64,000 nucleotides of DNA from Curtobacterium herbarum (GTDB taxonomy: Bacteria; Actinomycetota; Actinomycetes; Actinomycetales; Microbacteriaceae). The position numbers and the translations under genes are program-made. Where the stretch lies: the NCBI RefSeq assembly GCF_016907335.1, contig NZ_JAFBBT010000001.1, positions 2,170,001-2,234,000 of the forward strand, written 5' to 3'. Positions 49,653-58,517 of this stretch are shown here, in pieces; within the stretch, counting starts at the first letter, position 1, and each line of letters starts with the position of its first letter. The notes below the pieces were generated by a model, which did not search any database, was not told the origin of the DNA, and saw nothing but the letters and a program-made list of their open reading frames with translations.

Positions 49653-50852
49653 GTGAGCACCACGACCGAACCGTTGCGCATCGGGCTGGTCTCGTTGCAC
49701 ACCTCCCCCGGCGACGAGCCCGGATCCGGCGAGGTCGGCGGCATGAACGTCGTCGTCCGCCACCAGGCAGAGGCCTTGGCCGACCGCGGCCACCAGGTCG
49801 ACATCATCACGCGCCGCTCGGCACCGACGCAGCCGGACTCCGTCGCCCTCGTGCCGGGCGTGTGCCTGCGGTTCCTGTCCGCCGGACCCGCCGAACCGGT
49901 GCCGAAGGGCGAACACGACGCCTTCATCGAACCGTTCCGCCGCGGCCTCGCCGAACTCGGACCGTACGACGTCCTGCACTCCCACCACTGGTTCTCCGGC
50001 GCCGCGGCCCTGCCCGTCGCCCGCGACCGTGGCATCCCGCACGTCCAGTCGTTCCACTCGATCGCAGCGGACAGCGCGACACCGCTGTCCGAGGGTGAAC
50101 GTCCTGAGTCCGCCGGTCGGATGGCCGGCGAGGAGCGTCTCGCGCGCGAGTCCGACGCCGTGGTCGTCGTCAGCGAGGCCGAGGCGCACACCGTCCGCGC
50201 CCGACTCGGCGGCGACCCGTCGCGCGTCTGGATCGTGCCGCCGGGGGTCGACGGTTCCGTGTTCCGCCCGGCCAGCGTCGGTGCCCGCCGCGCCAGCGCC
50301 CCGTACGTCGTCGCCGCGGCCCGCGTGCAGCCGCTCAAGGGCCTCGACCTGGCGATCGAAGCCATCGCCGGCATCGACCAGGAGGCCCGCCCCACCCTCG
50401 TCATCGCCGGGGACGCCTCGAGCGAAGCGGGCGACCACGTGACCGAACTGCGTCGGCTCGCCGCGTCTCGGGGCATCGCCGACCGCGTCACGTTCATCGG
50501 ACCGCAGTCGCGCGCCGACCTGGCGTTCCTGTTCCGCGGCGCGGCGGCCGTGCTGGTGCCGTCGCACTCCGAGACGTACGGGCTCGTGGCGCTCGAGGGC
50601 TCCGCGTCCGGGGTGCCCGTCGTGGCCGCCGCTGCCGGGGGCCTCCGCGAAGCCGTCGTCGACGGTGAGACCGGGGTGGTCCTGGAGTCCCGCGACCCCG
50701 CGGTCTGGGCGACGGAGATCCAGCGCATCCTGACCGAGCCGGACTACGCCGCTGCCCTGGCCTCGGCCGGGCGGGAGCACGCCGAACGCCTCAGCTGGGA
50801 GCGGTCGGCGGCCGGGCTCGAGCAGGTCTACCTCCGCGTCCTCGGACACTGA
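49653..50852 (+). CDS. mshA: GT4 glycosyltransferase, MshA-like
   Basis: Glycosyltransferase of 399 residues. The N-terminus IGLVSLHTSPGDEPGSGEVG, then GMNVVVRHQAEALADRGHQV follows the D-inositol-3-phosphate GlcNAc transferase pattern, the first step of mycothiol synthesis. It has the GT4 nucleotide-sugar loop VPSHSETYGLVALEGSASGV (E-x7-E). It lies nine bases after DUF429 and 11 before the UDG gene. The precise acceptor is inferred; a general GT4 role remains possible. Confidence 0.8.
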   Translation: MSTTTEPLRIGLVSLHTSPGDEPGSGEVGGMNVVVRHQAEALADRGHQVDIITRRSAPTQPDSVALVPGVCLRFLSAGPAEPVPKGEHDAFIEPFRRGLAELGPYDVLHSHHWFSGAAALPVARDRGIPHVQSFHSIAADSATPLSEGERPESAGRMAGEERLARESDAVVVVSEAEAHTVRARLGGDPSRVWIVPPGVDGSVFRPASVGARRASAPYVVAAARVQPLKGLDLAIEAIAGIDQEARPTLVIAGDASSEAGDHVTELRRLAASRGIADRVTFIGPQSRADLAFLFRGAAAVLVPSHSETYGLVALEGSASGVPVVAAAAGGLREAVVDGETGVVLESRDPAVWATEIQRILTEPDYAAALASAGREHAERLSWERSAAGLEQVYLRVLGH

Positions 50853-50863
50853 CGGAGCGACCG

Positions 50864-51505
50864 GTGGCGGGATCCGCGCTCGACCTCACCGCGTTCTGGG
50901 ACGCCCTCGACGCGGTCCCTGCGTCGGCCGACGCCGAGGCGCTGTTCGACCCGAGCGGTCCCGACCCGGCGTCGCGTGCGGCCGGAGCGCTGCGGCGGCG
51001 GAACCTCGACCGCTACCTGCAGCACACCGGGCCCAAGGCGGACACGATCCTGGTCGCCGAGGCACCGGGCTGGCGCGGCATGACGAACACCGGCATCCCG
51101 TTCACGAGCATGCGCGAGCTGCAGGACCCCGACGGGCTGTTCGCCGGGGTGTCCTTCGCGGTGCCGCCCGAACCGACGGCACCGTGGGAGGCGTCCTCGC
51201 GCGTCGTGCACGCGGCACTCCGCGACTGGCACGGCCCGCTGCCGGTGCTCTGGGCGGTGTTCCCGCACCACCCGTTCGCGGCCCCGGACCGGCTGACGAA
51301 CCGCACCCCGCGGCCCGCCGAGGTCCGCGCCGGCGCGCCCGTCGCCCTCGCGTTGGCCGAGGCCGTCGGCGCCCGGCGGTTCGTCGCCGTCGGCCGGAAG
51401 GCTCAGGGAGCGCTCGCCAGCGCGGGGATCGACGCCGTCGCGGTGCGGCACCCGGCGCAGGGCGGCGCGGCCCAGTTCACGCAGCAGATCGCCGCGCTGC
51501 GCTGA
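50864..51505 (+). CDS. uracil-DNA glycosylase superfamily protein
   Basis: Protein of 213 residues of the UDG-like fold. Motif 1 is VAEAPGWRGMTNTGIPFTS, the central strand VLWAVFPHHPF and the DNA-intercalating motif VRHPAQGGAAQF. Probably removes uracil or related bases from DNA. GTG at 50864 is the likely start. Last gene of the DUF429-mshA run. Confidence 0.86.
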   Translation: MAGSALDLTAFWDALDAVPASADAEALFDPSGPDPASRAAGALRRRNLDRYLQHTGPKADTILVAEAPGWRGMTNTGIPFTSMRELQDPDGLFAGVSFAVPPEPTAPWEASSRVVHAALRDWHGPLPVLWAVFPHHPFAAPDRLTNRTPRPAEVRAGAPVALALAEAVGARRFVAVGRKAQGALASAGIDAVAVRHPAQGGAAQFTQQIAALR

Positions 51506-51561
51506 CCGGCCGCACTGGGATGACGGCCGCGCTGCGCTGACGGCGGGCGGGATCGTGCCCG

Positions 51562-51996
51562 TCAGGCCGAGCGGACCTCGACGCCCTTCGCCTCGAGGGC
51601 GTCCGACACGTGCGCCGGCAGCGGGGCCGCCGCGTAGACGACCCTGAGCGCGGGCAGGTCGACCAGGTCGTCCCAGTTCTGCGGGTCGTAGCGGTCGTCG
51701 GAGCCGTCCCACCCGGGGTGCAGGTCCTGCAGGATCTCGAGGTCCGAGTCGACCGTCACCTCGGTGACCAGGTCGAGCTGCGAGGGCAGCAGGTCGAGGT
51801 CGTCGTAGTACTCACGAGCCCGGTCGTCCTGGCCTTCCACGTCCTCGTCGTCGACCACCGCGTCCTCGTCGTCGTCGTCCCCGTCGTAGGGCTCGATGAC
51901 GTCCAGGTCGTAGCAGAGCACGTCGAGGACGAGCAGCTTCGCGTTGAAGTCAGCGAACTCGATCGGTTCTTCGGTGGTCGTCGACTCCTCGTCCAT
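51562..51996 (-). CDS. acidic DUF6892-like protein
   Basis: Very acidic 144-residue protein. The conserved core is EFADFNAKLLVLDVLCYDLD at the start and LQDLHPGWDGSDDRYDPQNW followed by DDLVDLPALRVVYAA near the end, resembling DUF6892 proteins often found near SMI1/KNR4-like immunity genes. A long Asp/Glu run (PYDGDDDDEDAVVDDEDVEG) lies between. ATG at 51996 follows TACGCT by seven bases. No toxin gene is adjacent, so an immunity role is only suggested by family. Confidence 0.7.
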   Translation of the reverse strand: MDEESTTTEEPIEFADFNAKLLVLDVLCYDLDVIEPYDGDDDDEDAVVDDEDVEGQDDRAREYYDDLDLLPSQLDLVTEVTVDSDLEILQDLHPGWDGSDDRYDPQNWDDLVDLPALRVVYAAAPLPAHVSDALEAKGVEVRSA

Positions 51997-52003
51997 GCAG
52001 GGA

Positions 52004-52009
52004 AGCGTA
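52004..52009 (-). promoter_or_regulatory. -10 hexamer TACGCT, leaderless promoter
   Basis: Ends seven bases before the ATG at 51996. Confidence 0.5.
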
Positions 52010-52092
52010 TCGACCGCCCGCCGGGGCCGCCCGCTCCGACGGATTTTGCTGTGGGACTGGACAGGAACGGCTCGGCAGGAACAGGGTGATGC

Positions 52093-53553
52093 ATGGCGAC
52101 AACGACGAAGACCGAACGCGACCCCGGGCAGCAGACCGAGCTCCGTCGTGTGATCGGTCCGAAACTCCTGCTGTTGTTCATCGTCGGGGACATCCTCGGC
52201 ACCGGCGTCTACGCCCTCACCGGGCAGGTCGCGGCCGAGGTCGGTGGTGCCGCGTGGCTGCCGTTCCTCATCGCGTTCTCGGTGGCGCTGCTGACGGCGT
52301 TCTCCTACCTGGAGCTCGTGACGAAGTACCCGCAGACAGCGGGTGCGGCGCTGTACGTGCACAAGGCGTTCGGCGTCCACTTCGTCACCTTCATCGTGAC
52401 GTTCATCGTGATGTGTTCCGGCATCACCTCGGCGTCGACGGCGTCCCGGGCGTTCGCCGCGAACCTCGGCGTCGGCTTCGGGTTGGAGCTGCCGAACACC
52501 GTCGTGATGCTCATCGCGATGGGCTTCATGCTCGCCGTCATGGCCGTGAACTTCCGTGGCGTCAGCGAGAGCGTGAAGACGAACGTGGTGCTGACCCTCG
52601 TCGAGCTCTCGGGTCTGGTGCTGGTGATCCTGGTGGGCTTCACCGCGATCGCCGGCGGCAACGCGGACTTCTCGCGTGTGGTGATGTTCGAGACGCCGGG
52701 AGACAAGAGCCTGCTGCTGAGCATCTCGACGGCGACGTCGCTGGCGTTCTTCGCGATGGTCGGCTTCGAGGACTCGGTGAACATGGCCGAGGAGACGAAG
52801 GACCCCTCGCGGATCTTCCCCCGCGTCATGCTCACCGGCCTCGGCATCACCGCCGTCATCTACGTCCTGGTGTCGATCTGTGCCGTGGCCGTCGTGCCGA
52901 TCGGTGAGCTCGCCGGCAACGAGACGCCGCTGGTGACCGTCGTGCAGACCGCCGCGCCGGACTTCCCGATCGGGGCGATCCTGCCGTTCATCTCGATGTT
53001 CGCCGTCGCCAACACCGCGCTGATCAACATGATGATGGCATCCCGGCTGCTCTACGGCATGAGCAAGCAGGGCGTGCTGCCGGCCTTCCTCGGACGGGTC
53101 TCCCCCGCCCGCCGCACCCCGTCGAACGCGATCGTCTTCACCACCATCATCTCGCTGGCCCTGATCGGCTGGGTGTCGCTCGACCCGGAGTCGCCGATCG
53201 TGGTGATCCTGGGCGGGACGACCTCGCTGCTGCTGCTCGCGGTGTTCGCGGTCGTGAACACCTCGGTGCTGGTGCTGCGCCGCGACAAGGTCGACCACCG
53301 GCACTTCAGGGCCGGCGTCGTGATCCCGGTGATCGGTGTCATCGCGTGTCTGTGGCTCGTGCTGCCGTTCTCGTCCGGCCGCGCCCTGGAGCAGTACCAG
53401 ATCGCCGGAGCCCTGCTCGCGCTCGGCATCCTGCTCTGGGTCGTCACGTGGTTCACGCACGGCCGGAAGACCGCCGAGAAGGCTCCGACCGGCATGGTCA
53501 CCGAGCCGACGGCCGTCCAGCGGGCCGCCGAGGACCACGACCACGACCGCTGA
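52093..53553 (+). CDS. APC-family amino-acid permease
   Basis: Twelve-helix transporter of 486 residues. It has GDILGTGVYALTGQVAAEVG in the first helix-break, SYLELVTKYPQTAGAALYVH and ISTATSLAFFAMVGFEDSVN. The group transports amino acids by proton symport or exchange; the substrate is not evident. AGGAACAGGGTG precedes the ATG at 52093. A strong terminator follows. Confidence 0.94.
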   Translation: MATTTKTERDPGQQTELRRVIGPKLLLLFIVGDILGTGVYALTGQVAAEVGGAAWLPFLIAFSVALLTAFSYLELVTKYPQTAGAALYVHKAFGVHFVTFIVTFIVMCSGITSASTASRAFAANLGVGFGLELPNTVVMLIAMGFMLAVMAVNFRGVSESVKTNVVLTLVELSGLVLVILVGFTAIAGGNADFSRVVMFETPGDKSLLLSISTATSLAFFAMVGFEDSVNMAEETKDPSRIFPRVMLTGLGITAVIYVLVSICAVAVVPIGELAGNETPLVTVVQTAAPDFPIGAILPFISMFAVANTALINMMMASRLLYGMSKQGVLPAFLGRVSPARRTPSNAIVFTTIISLALIGWVSLDPESPIVVILGGTTSLLLLAVFAVVNTSVLVLRRDKVDHRHFRAGVVIPVIGVIACLWLVLPFSSGRALEQYQIAGALLALGILLWVVTWFTHGRKTAEKAPTGMVTEPTAVQRAAEDHDHDR

Positions 53554-53613
53554 GCACGAGCACTGAGCTCGAGCGCTGAGCTCCGACGCCGACGCCGACG
53601 CCGAGCACGGTGT

Positions 53614-53652
53614 CAGGAGGCCCGGCACCCCCGATGGGTGCCGGGCCTCCTG
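53614..53652. terminator. strong terminator between convergent APC and ADP-ribosylglycohydrolase genes
   Basis: Perfect 17-bp stem CAGGAGGCCCGGCACCC / GGGTGCCGGGCCTCCTG with loop CCGAT. A GACGCC microsatellite lies just before it. Confidence 0.8.
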
Positions 53653-53679
53653 TCGTGGCCCGGCGTTCCGTTGCGGGCG

Positions 53680-54648
53680 TCAGCTCCGTCGCGCCGGGAT
53701 GCCGAGCGGCCCCGGTGTGCGCTCGATCGCACGGACGGCGAGCGTCCGCACCCAGTCGAGCCGTTTGCCCGGCCAGCCGTGCACCAGGACGGTCCACTGC
53801 TCGGGCAGGGCCGACGCCCCGGCGAGCGCCCCGGCCAGTCCACCGGTGATCGCGGCCACGGTGTCGGTGTCCCCGCCGCCGCGGACCGCTCGTTCGAGGG
53901 TGTCGACGACGCCGTCGCCGAGGGTGATCGCGGCGACGGCGGCCTGCAGTGACGCGACGACCCACCCGTTGTCGGCGGTGTGTTGCTCCGGTGTGGAGGA
54001 CTCGGCTGCGGCGATCCGGTCGAGCCACAGGGTCCGGCGCTCCCGCGGCAGCATCGGCACGCCGCGGCGGACGTCGAGCTTGCCGCGGCGGATGGCGTGC
54101 CGGATCGCGATGGTCCAGAGCACGCAGGCGTCCCCGGCGTCGTCCTCGTGGTGGGTGAGGTCGCTGACCCGGCGTGCGGCGACCGCCAGGGGCTTCCGGG
54201 CTCCGTCACCGAGGAACCCGAGCGCCAGCGGCGTCGTCCGCATCAAGGACCCGTTGCCCGCCGACTGCCCGTTCTGCTCGTGCACGGCCTTGGCGGCGGC
54301 CTTCGCGGCGGCTTCGGTGTTGGCGGTCATCCGTCCGAGGACCGCCCGCGTCTGTGCTCCGACGTCCGGGGCGTCCTGGGCCCAGTCCGACCAGGCCGCG
54401 AGCAGCCGTCCGTGGGTTCGGGGTTCGTCCCACCGGGCACCGTTCGCGACGGCTTCGAGCACCGGGATCGCCATGCTCGTGTCGTCGGTCCACTCGCCCG
54501 GCTCCCAGCCGAACGGTCCGCCGCCGCGCATCTCGACGGGATGGTCGGCGGCCAGTGCCGGGCCGAACTCGTACGGTGCGCCCAGGGCGTCGCCGCACGC
54601 ACTCGCCAACACGGCGCCGAGCGCCCGGTCCTGCATCGCTGTGTCCAT
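53680..54648 (-). CDS. ADP-ribosylglycohydrolase (DraG/ARH-like)
   Basis: Hydrolase of 322 residues that releases ADP-ribose from proteins or small molecules. Metal-binding acidic motifs are GEWTDDTSMAIPVLE, THHEDDAGDACV and RGGGDTDTVAAITGGLAGAL; the Mg-binding residues are all present. ATG at 54648 has GGAGGGA upstream. It converges on the APC permease. No ADP-ribosyltransferase partner is in the window. Confidence 0.94.
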   Translation of the reverse strand: MDTAMQDRALGAVLASACGDALGAPYEFGPALAADHPVEMRGGGPFGWEPGEWTDDTSMAIPVLEAVANGARWDEPRTHGRLLAAWSDWAQDAPDVGAQTRAVLGRMTANTEAAAKAAAKAVHEQNGQSAGNGSLMRTTPLALGFLGDGARKPLAVAARRVSDLTHHEDDAGDACVLWTIAIRHAIRRGKLDVRRGVPMLPRERRTLWLDRIAAAESSTPEQHTADNGWVVASLQAAVAAITLGDGVVDTLERAVRGGGDTDTVAAITGGLAGALAGASALPEQWTVLVHGWPGKRLDWVRTLAVRAIERTPGPLGIPARRS

Positions 54649-54818
54649 CGTTCCCTCCGCGCTCCACGCTAGTGCCGCGAACCGGGGGCATGTCGGCAGG
54701 CGTGTCGTCCAGCCGGGTCGCTTAGCCTCGACGTACCGGGCCTCGGTCCGGACGGCGTCTGCCCCCGGTCGGGGCGCTGCCGACTCCCACCGCCACCCTC
54801 CCGACGAAGGACCGCACC

Positions 54819-55439
54819 ATGCGCCGTGCCGGCATCGCACTCGCGTCGGTGTTCGGCGTCGGTGTCGTCGCTGCCGTCATCGGGGTCGTCGTCCTGATCG
54901 TCGTCGCGGTGAACTCCCTGAACGGGATCGCGTCGTCCTCGGCCACGCCCCGGGCGCTCACGTGTCCCGCCGCGGCGTCGCAGACCATCGGCGGCGTCGT
55001 GGTGCCGGCCGGACCGATCGGTGGCTTCTGCCAGGACCGTCTGGTGAACGCTGCACAGGTGATCCGCGCCGCCCGTGAGCTGGGCATCGGCCCGCACACC
55101 CAGGCGGTCGGCGTGATGACCGCGATCGGCGAGTCCGGGCTGGTGAACCTGGACCGCGGCGACACTGTCGGCCCGGACAGCCGTGGGATCTTCCAGCAGC
55201 GTGACAACGGCGCGTGGGGCACGTACGAGCAGCGGATGGACCCGTACACGGCGGCGTCGATGTTCTACGCGAAGCTGATCAAGGTGCCCGGCTGGAAGTC
55301 CATGACACCGACGCAGATGGCGCACGCGGTGCAGGTGAACCAGGACCCCGAGCACTACGCGAAGTACTGGCCGACGGCGAAGCGCGTGGTCGAGGGCCTG
55401 ACCGGCGAAACCGTCCCGGACACCGCGCCCCAAGGCTGA
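54819..55439 (+). CDS. secreted lysozyme-like/transglycosylase-fold protein
   Basis: Protein of 206 residues with an N-terminal membrane segment (ASVFGVGVVAAVIGVVVLIV, about 9-28), exported or anchored. The outer domain has GIGPHTQAVGVMTAIGESGL and DSRGIFQQRDNGAWGTYEQR, then the MFYAKLIKVPGWKSM pattern seen upstream of NlpC/P60 domains in actinobacteria. The glutamate in AIGESGL is the probable catalytic acid. GAAGG precedes the ATG at 54819. Confidence 0.78.
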   Translation: MRRAGIALASVFGVGVVAAVIGVVVLIVVAVNSLNGIASSSATPRALTCPAAASQTIGGVVVPAGPIGGFCQDRLVNAAQVIRAARELGIGPHTQAVGVMTAIGESGLVNLDRGDTVGPDSRGIFQQRDNGAWGTYEQRMDPYTAASMFYAKLIKVPGWKSMTPTQMAHAVQVNQDPEHYAKYWPTAKRVVEGLTGETVPDTAPQG

Positions 55440-55475
55440 CGAGCGCAGCGCTGACGAGCGCAGCGCTGACGAGCG
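55435..55475. repeat. 15-bp direct repeats at the convergent gene end
   Basis: GCTGACGAGCGCAGC occurs twice and a third time partially; the first copy spans the stop codon of the lysozyme-like gene. Confidence 0.8.
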
Positions 55476-55481
55476 ACGGGT

Positions 55482-55922
55482 TCACGCCGCTGCCGTGGCG
55501 ACCGGCTCGTCATCGTCGAGCTCCACCATCGAGGCCCCGTCGTCGTGCACCACGACCTGCCCGCGCAGTCGGACGCCGTGTTCGTCGAGCGTGCAGGCCA
55601 TCGCGTCGACCCACTCCCAGTCGACCGGGAACAGCCCGGTGGCGCCCGGCCGTTCCCAGGCGAGGACGACCTCGGCCGCGCCGACCTGTCGGACGACGTC
55701 CTCCACCAGGGCGCCGAAGTCCTCGACCTGGTCGTCGGGTTGGTACGGCAGGTCGGCGACGGGCAGCACGAGCTGCACGGGGATGCCGCGGTCGCTGAGG
55801 AACAGCACCCAGCACTGCCGTCGGACAGGGGTCTCGAGGAGGGCGACGACGAGGTCGACCACGTCGTCGTCGGTACGGACTGTTGTTCGCTCGAGTCGCT
55901 CGAGCACGTCGGTGTCTGGCAT
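55482..55922 (-). CDS. hypothetical acidic protein
   Basis: Soluble 146-residue protein with no signal or membrane segment. Regular strand-helix pattern: QCWVLFLSDRGIPVQLVLPV, GAAEVVLAWERPGATGLFPV, HGVRLRGQVVVHDDGASMVE. A single compact alpha/beta fold is likely, perhaps of an actinobacterial lineage-restricted family. Not recognised. ATG at 55922 starts MPDTDVLERLERT. Confidence 0.72.
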   Translation of the reverse strand: MPDTDVLERLERTTVRTDDDVVDLVVALLETPVRRQCWVLFLSDRGIPVQLVLPVADLPYQPDDQVEDFGALVEDVVRQVGAAEVVLAWERPGATGLFPVDWEWVDAMACTLDEHGVRLRGQVVVHDDGASMVELDDDEPVATAAA

Positions 55923-56014
55923 GCCCTCAGCGTCGCCGCCAGCTCCGCTCCCCAGGGCAGCGGAGCACGACTCTGTGGACAACAACCACCCCGACCAGGG
56001 CTGTGCAGGACCGA

Positions 56015-56443
56015 TCAGATCCCGATCGAGACCGCCTCGCCGGCCAGCAGCCGAGCGACGACGAAGACCAGCACGAGCACCCCGAGGCCGAGGAACGCGA
56101 CCGGCCAGCTGAGCCGGCGCCGCGCCAGCCGGAACAGGCACAGCACCAGGGTGACCAGGAACACCAGGGCGACGACCACCGGACCGAGCGTCACGACCGT
56201 GCTGCCGAGCCCCTCGTCGCAACGGTTCCCGGGCGCGTTGCAGGACCCGAACGAGAGCGCCATGAACTGGATCCCGCGGCCCGCCACGATCGTCGTGACG
56301 GCGCCGAGCAGCAGCACGACGACGGTCGTGACCACGTCGGCGACGCGACGGCCGCCGCGCAGGCCGGGACGGGCCTCCCGGCCAGCGGCCGACGCCGACG
56401 CCGCCGCCGGACCGGACGGGCCGTCGTCGCCCGCGCGTGTCAC
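56015..56443 (-). CDS. small membrane protein with three membrane segments
   Basis: Protein of 142 residues with hydrophobic segments VVTTVVVLLLGAVTTIVAG, VTLGPVVVALVFLVTLVLCL and VAFLGLGVLVLVFVVARLL. Two cysteines in the first outer loop (SFGSCNAPGNRCDEG) could form a disulphide. GTG at 56443 has GGAGG eight bases upstream. Not assigned to a family; it resembles short Microbacteriaceae membrane proteins of unknown role. Confidence 0.72.
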   Translation of the reverse strand: MTRAGDDGPSGPAAASASAAGREARPGLRGGRRVADVVTTVVVLLLGAVTTIVAGRGIQFMALSFGSCNAPGNRCDEGLGSTVVTLGPVVVALVFLVTLVLCLFRLARRRLSWPVAFLGLGVLVLVFVVARLLAGEAVSIGI

Positions 56444-56533
56444 GACCGGCCTCCACCAGCGGCACCGGCCAGGACGCAGATCAGGGAACGCATGACCCCA
56501 TCGTGCCTCGTCCCGGCGCCGCCCGTCCGGCGG

Positions 56534-56539
56534 TACGGT
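56534..56539 (+). promoter_or_regulatory. -10 hexamer TACGGT, leaderless promoter
   Basis: Ends six bases before the ATG at 56546. Confidence 0.55.
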
Positions 56540-56545
56540 CGGGAC

Positions 56546-56881
56546 ATGGCCCGCGCACGCGACCACGAACCGCCCGCCGCCCCCGCCACGGGGGCCCTGC
56601 TGCTGGCGGGTTTCGCGTTCCTGCAGGGGCTGATCCTGCCTGCGGAGGCGGTCGGCCGACACCTGGCGATCGGCTTCCTCTTCGGCGGCCTCGGACTGCT
56701 GTCCTCGTGGCGTGCGATCACGACCGGCCGGGGCCATCGACACCGCGTCGCTCGACGGTGGGCATGGGCTGCGGCGGTCCTCGGTCTCGTCGGCGTCGGC
56801 ATGCTCGGCTACCAGGGCCTCGTCATCCTGACCGGCGGGGCGCTGCCACCGCCGTTCTGGTGGCCGTACGCGCGTCGCTGA
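56546..56881 (+). CDS. small two-to-three-span membrane protein
   Basis: Protein of 111 residues: GALLLAGFAFLQGLILPAEA, LAIGFLFGGLGLLSSWRA and WAAAVLGLVGVGMLGYQGLV are the hydrophobic segments, with an arginine/histidine-rich loop between the last two. No family recognised. The start is fixed by the TACGGT hexamer six bases before the ATG. Confidence 0.68.
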   Translation: MARARDHEPPAAPATGALLLAGFAFLQGLILPAEAVGRHLAIGFLFGGLGLLSSWRAITTGRGHRHRVARRWAWAAAVLGLVGVGMLGYQGLVILTGGALPPPFWWPYARR

Positions 56882-56990
56882 CGGTCCGGCAGACGGGAAG
56901 GCCCGCCGACCGGGAGGCCCGCCCCACGTCCGACTCCATGCACCTGGAACGATCGGTACGGTTCCGCCGGAACGGGTGCAGGATGGCCGC

Positions 56991-58409
56991 ATGGCAACGA
57001 CGTCGAACCCCTCGACCCTGTTCCGACGGAAGCCGATCGACACGATCGACGACGACTCCGGTGGTGAGGGCGGCCTGAAGCGCCACCTCGGCCTCTGGCA
57101 GCTCACCGCGATCGGCATCGGCGGCATCATCGGCGCCGGCATCTTCACCCTCGCCGGCACGGTCGCGAACGGTGTCGCCGGCCCCGCGGTCCTCATCTCG
57201 TTCCTGGTCGCCGGCGTCGCCAGTGCGGCGGCAGCGCTGTCCTACGCGGAGTTCGCCGGGCTCATCCCGAAGGCCGGCAGCGCGTACACGTACGGCTACG
57301 CGGTGCTCGGCGAGATCGTCGGCTGGTTCATCGGCTGGGACCTGCTGCTCGAGTACACGGCGATCGTGGCGGTGGTCGCGATCGGCATCTCCGGCTACGT
57401 CGGGTTCCTGGTCGGCCAGTTCGGCATCGACCTGCCCGCCTGGATGCTCGGCGCACCCGGAACAGGTGACGGCCACGTCGTCGACGTCTTCGCGATCGCC
57501 CTCTGCCTGCTCACCGCGTTCGTCCTGACCCGCGGCATCCGGAGCGCCGCCCGCTTCGAGTTCGTCGCCGTCGGCATCAAGGTCGCCCTCGTCGTCCTGA
57601 TCGTCGTGCTCGGGGTGTTCCACATCGACAGCGCGAACTACTCGCCGTACTTCCCGTTCGGGTTCGGCGGCGTGATGACCGGTGCCGCGACCGTGTTCTT
57701 CGCCGTCTTCGGCTACGACGCGATGTCGACCGCAGCCGAGGAGTCCGTCGACGCCCGGAAGCACATGCCGAAGGCGATCCTGCTGTCGCTCGGCATCTCC
57801 ATGGTCCTCTACGTGCTCGCGACCCTGGTCCTGACCGGGATGCAGGACTACAAGGACATCGACCCGGCCTCCGGGTTCTCGTCGGCGTTCGCCTCGGTCG
57901 GGCTCGGCGGCGTCGCGAACGTCATCGCGATCGGCGCCATCGTCGGCATCATCACCGTCCTGGTCACGTTCATGCTCGGCGCCTCACGCGTCTGGTTCTC
58001 GATGAGCCGCGACGGCCTGATGCCGAAGTGGTTCGCCAAGACCGACCCGAAGCGCCACGTGCCGACCCGGGTGACCTGGATCCTCGGCATCGCCTCCGCC
58101 GTCCTGGCCGGGGTGCTGCCGATCGGGGTCGTCGCCGAACTGACGAACATCGGCATCCTGCTGGCGTTCGTCGTCGTCTGCACCGCGGTCATCGTGCTCC
58201 GCTACCGGCAGCCCGACCTCGACCGCCAGTTCCGGCTCCCCTTCATGCCGATCGTGCCGGCGATCGGGGTGCTCGCGTCGCTCTGGCTCGTCTCGTTCCT
58301 GCAGTGGGAGACGTGGGTGCGGTTCGCGGTCTGGTTCGCGATCGGCCTCGGCGTGTACTTCGGCTACTCGCGGAAGCACAGCAAGCTCGCGCAGCCCAGC
58401 GAGCGCTGA
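56991..58409 (+). CDS. APC-superfamily cationic amino-acid transporter (CAT-like)
   Basis: Transporter of 472 residues with about 12 helices: LTAIGIGGIIGAGIFTLAGT, SYAEFAGLIPKAGSAYTYGY, FFAVFGYDAMSTAAEESVDA and a RQPDLDRQFRLPFMP loop typical of the YfnA/CAT group. Likely imports basic or other amino acids with protons. ATG at 56991 has AGGATGG upstream. A terminator follows. Confidence 0.94.
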   Translation: MATTSNPSTLFRRKPIDTIDDDSGGEGGLKRHLGLWQLTAIGIGGIIGAGIFTLAGTVANGVAGPAVLISFLVAGVASAAAALSYAEFAGLIPKAGSAYTYGYAVLGEIVGWFIGWDLLLEYTAIVAVVAIGISGYVGFLVGQFGIDLPAWMLGAPGTGDGHVVDVFAIALCLLTAFVLTRGIRSAARFEFVAVGIKVALVVLIVVLGVFHIDSANYSPYFPFGFGGVMTGAATVFFAVFGYDAMSTAAEESVDARKHMPKAILLSLGISMVLYVLATLVLTGMQDYKDIDPASGFSSAFASVGLGGVANVIAIGAIVGIITVLVTFMLGASRVWFSMSRDGLMPKWFAKTDPKRHVPTRVTWILGIASAVLAGVLPIGVVAELTNIGILLAFVVVCTAVIVLRYRQPDLDRQFRLPFMPIVPAIGVLASLWLVSFLQWETWVRFAVWFAIGLGVYFGYSRKHSKLAQPSER

Positions 58410-58440
58410 CCCCGCGCTGCGGGTAGCGCAGCCACAGACC

Positions 58441-58479
58441 ACAGCGACCCGACCGCCCAGGAGGCGGCCGGGTCGCTGT
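58441..58479 (+). terminator. terminator of the CAT-like transporter gene
   Basis: Stem ACAGCGACCCGaCCGCC / GGCGGcCGGGTCGCTGT with one mismatch and loop CAGGA. Confidence 0.75.
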
Positions 58480-58517
58480 CCGTCAGCGCTGCAGACGGTG
58501 CCGGGGATCCAGCAGGT

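Noticed and set aside
51562..53628. A 688-residue minus-strand frame including the DUF6892-like protein
   Set aside because: Only the last 144 residues form a plausible protein. The upstream part is antisense to the APC permease and histidine/arginine/glutamate-rich.
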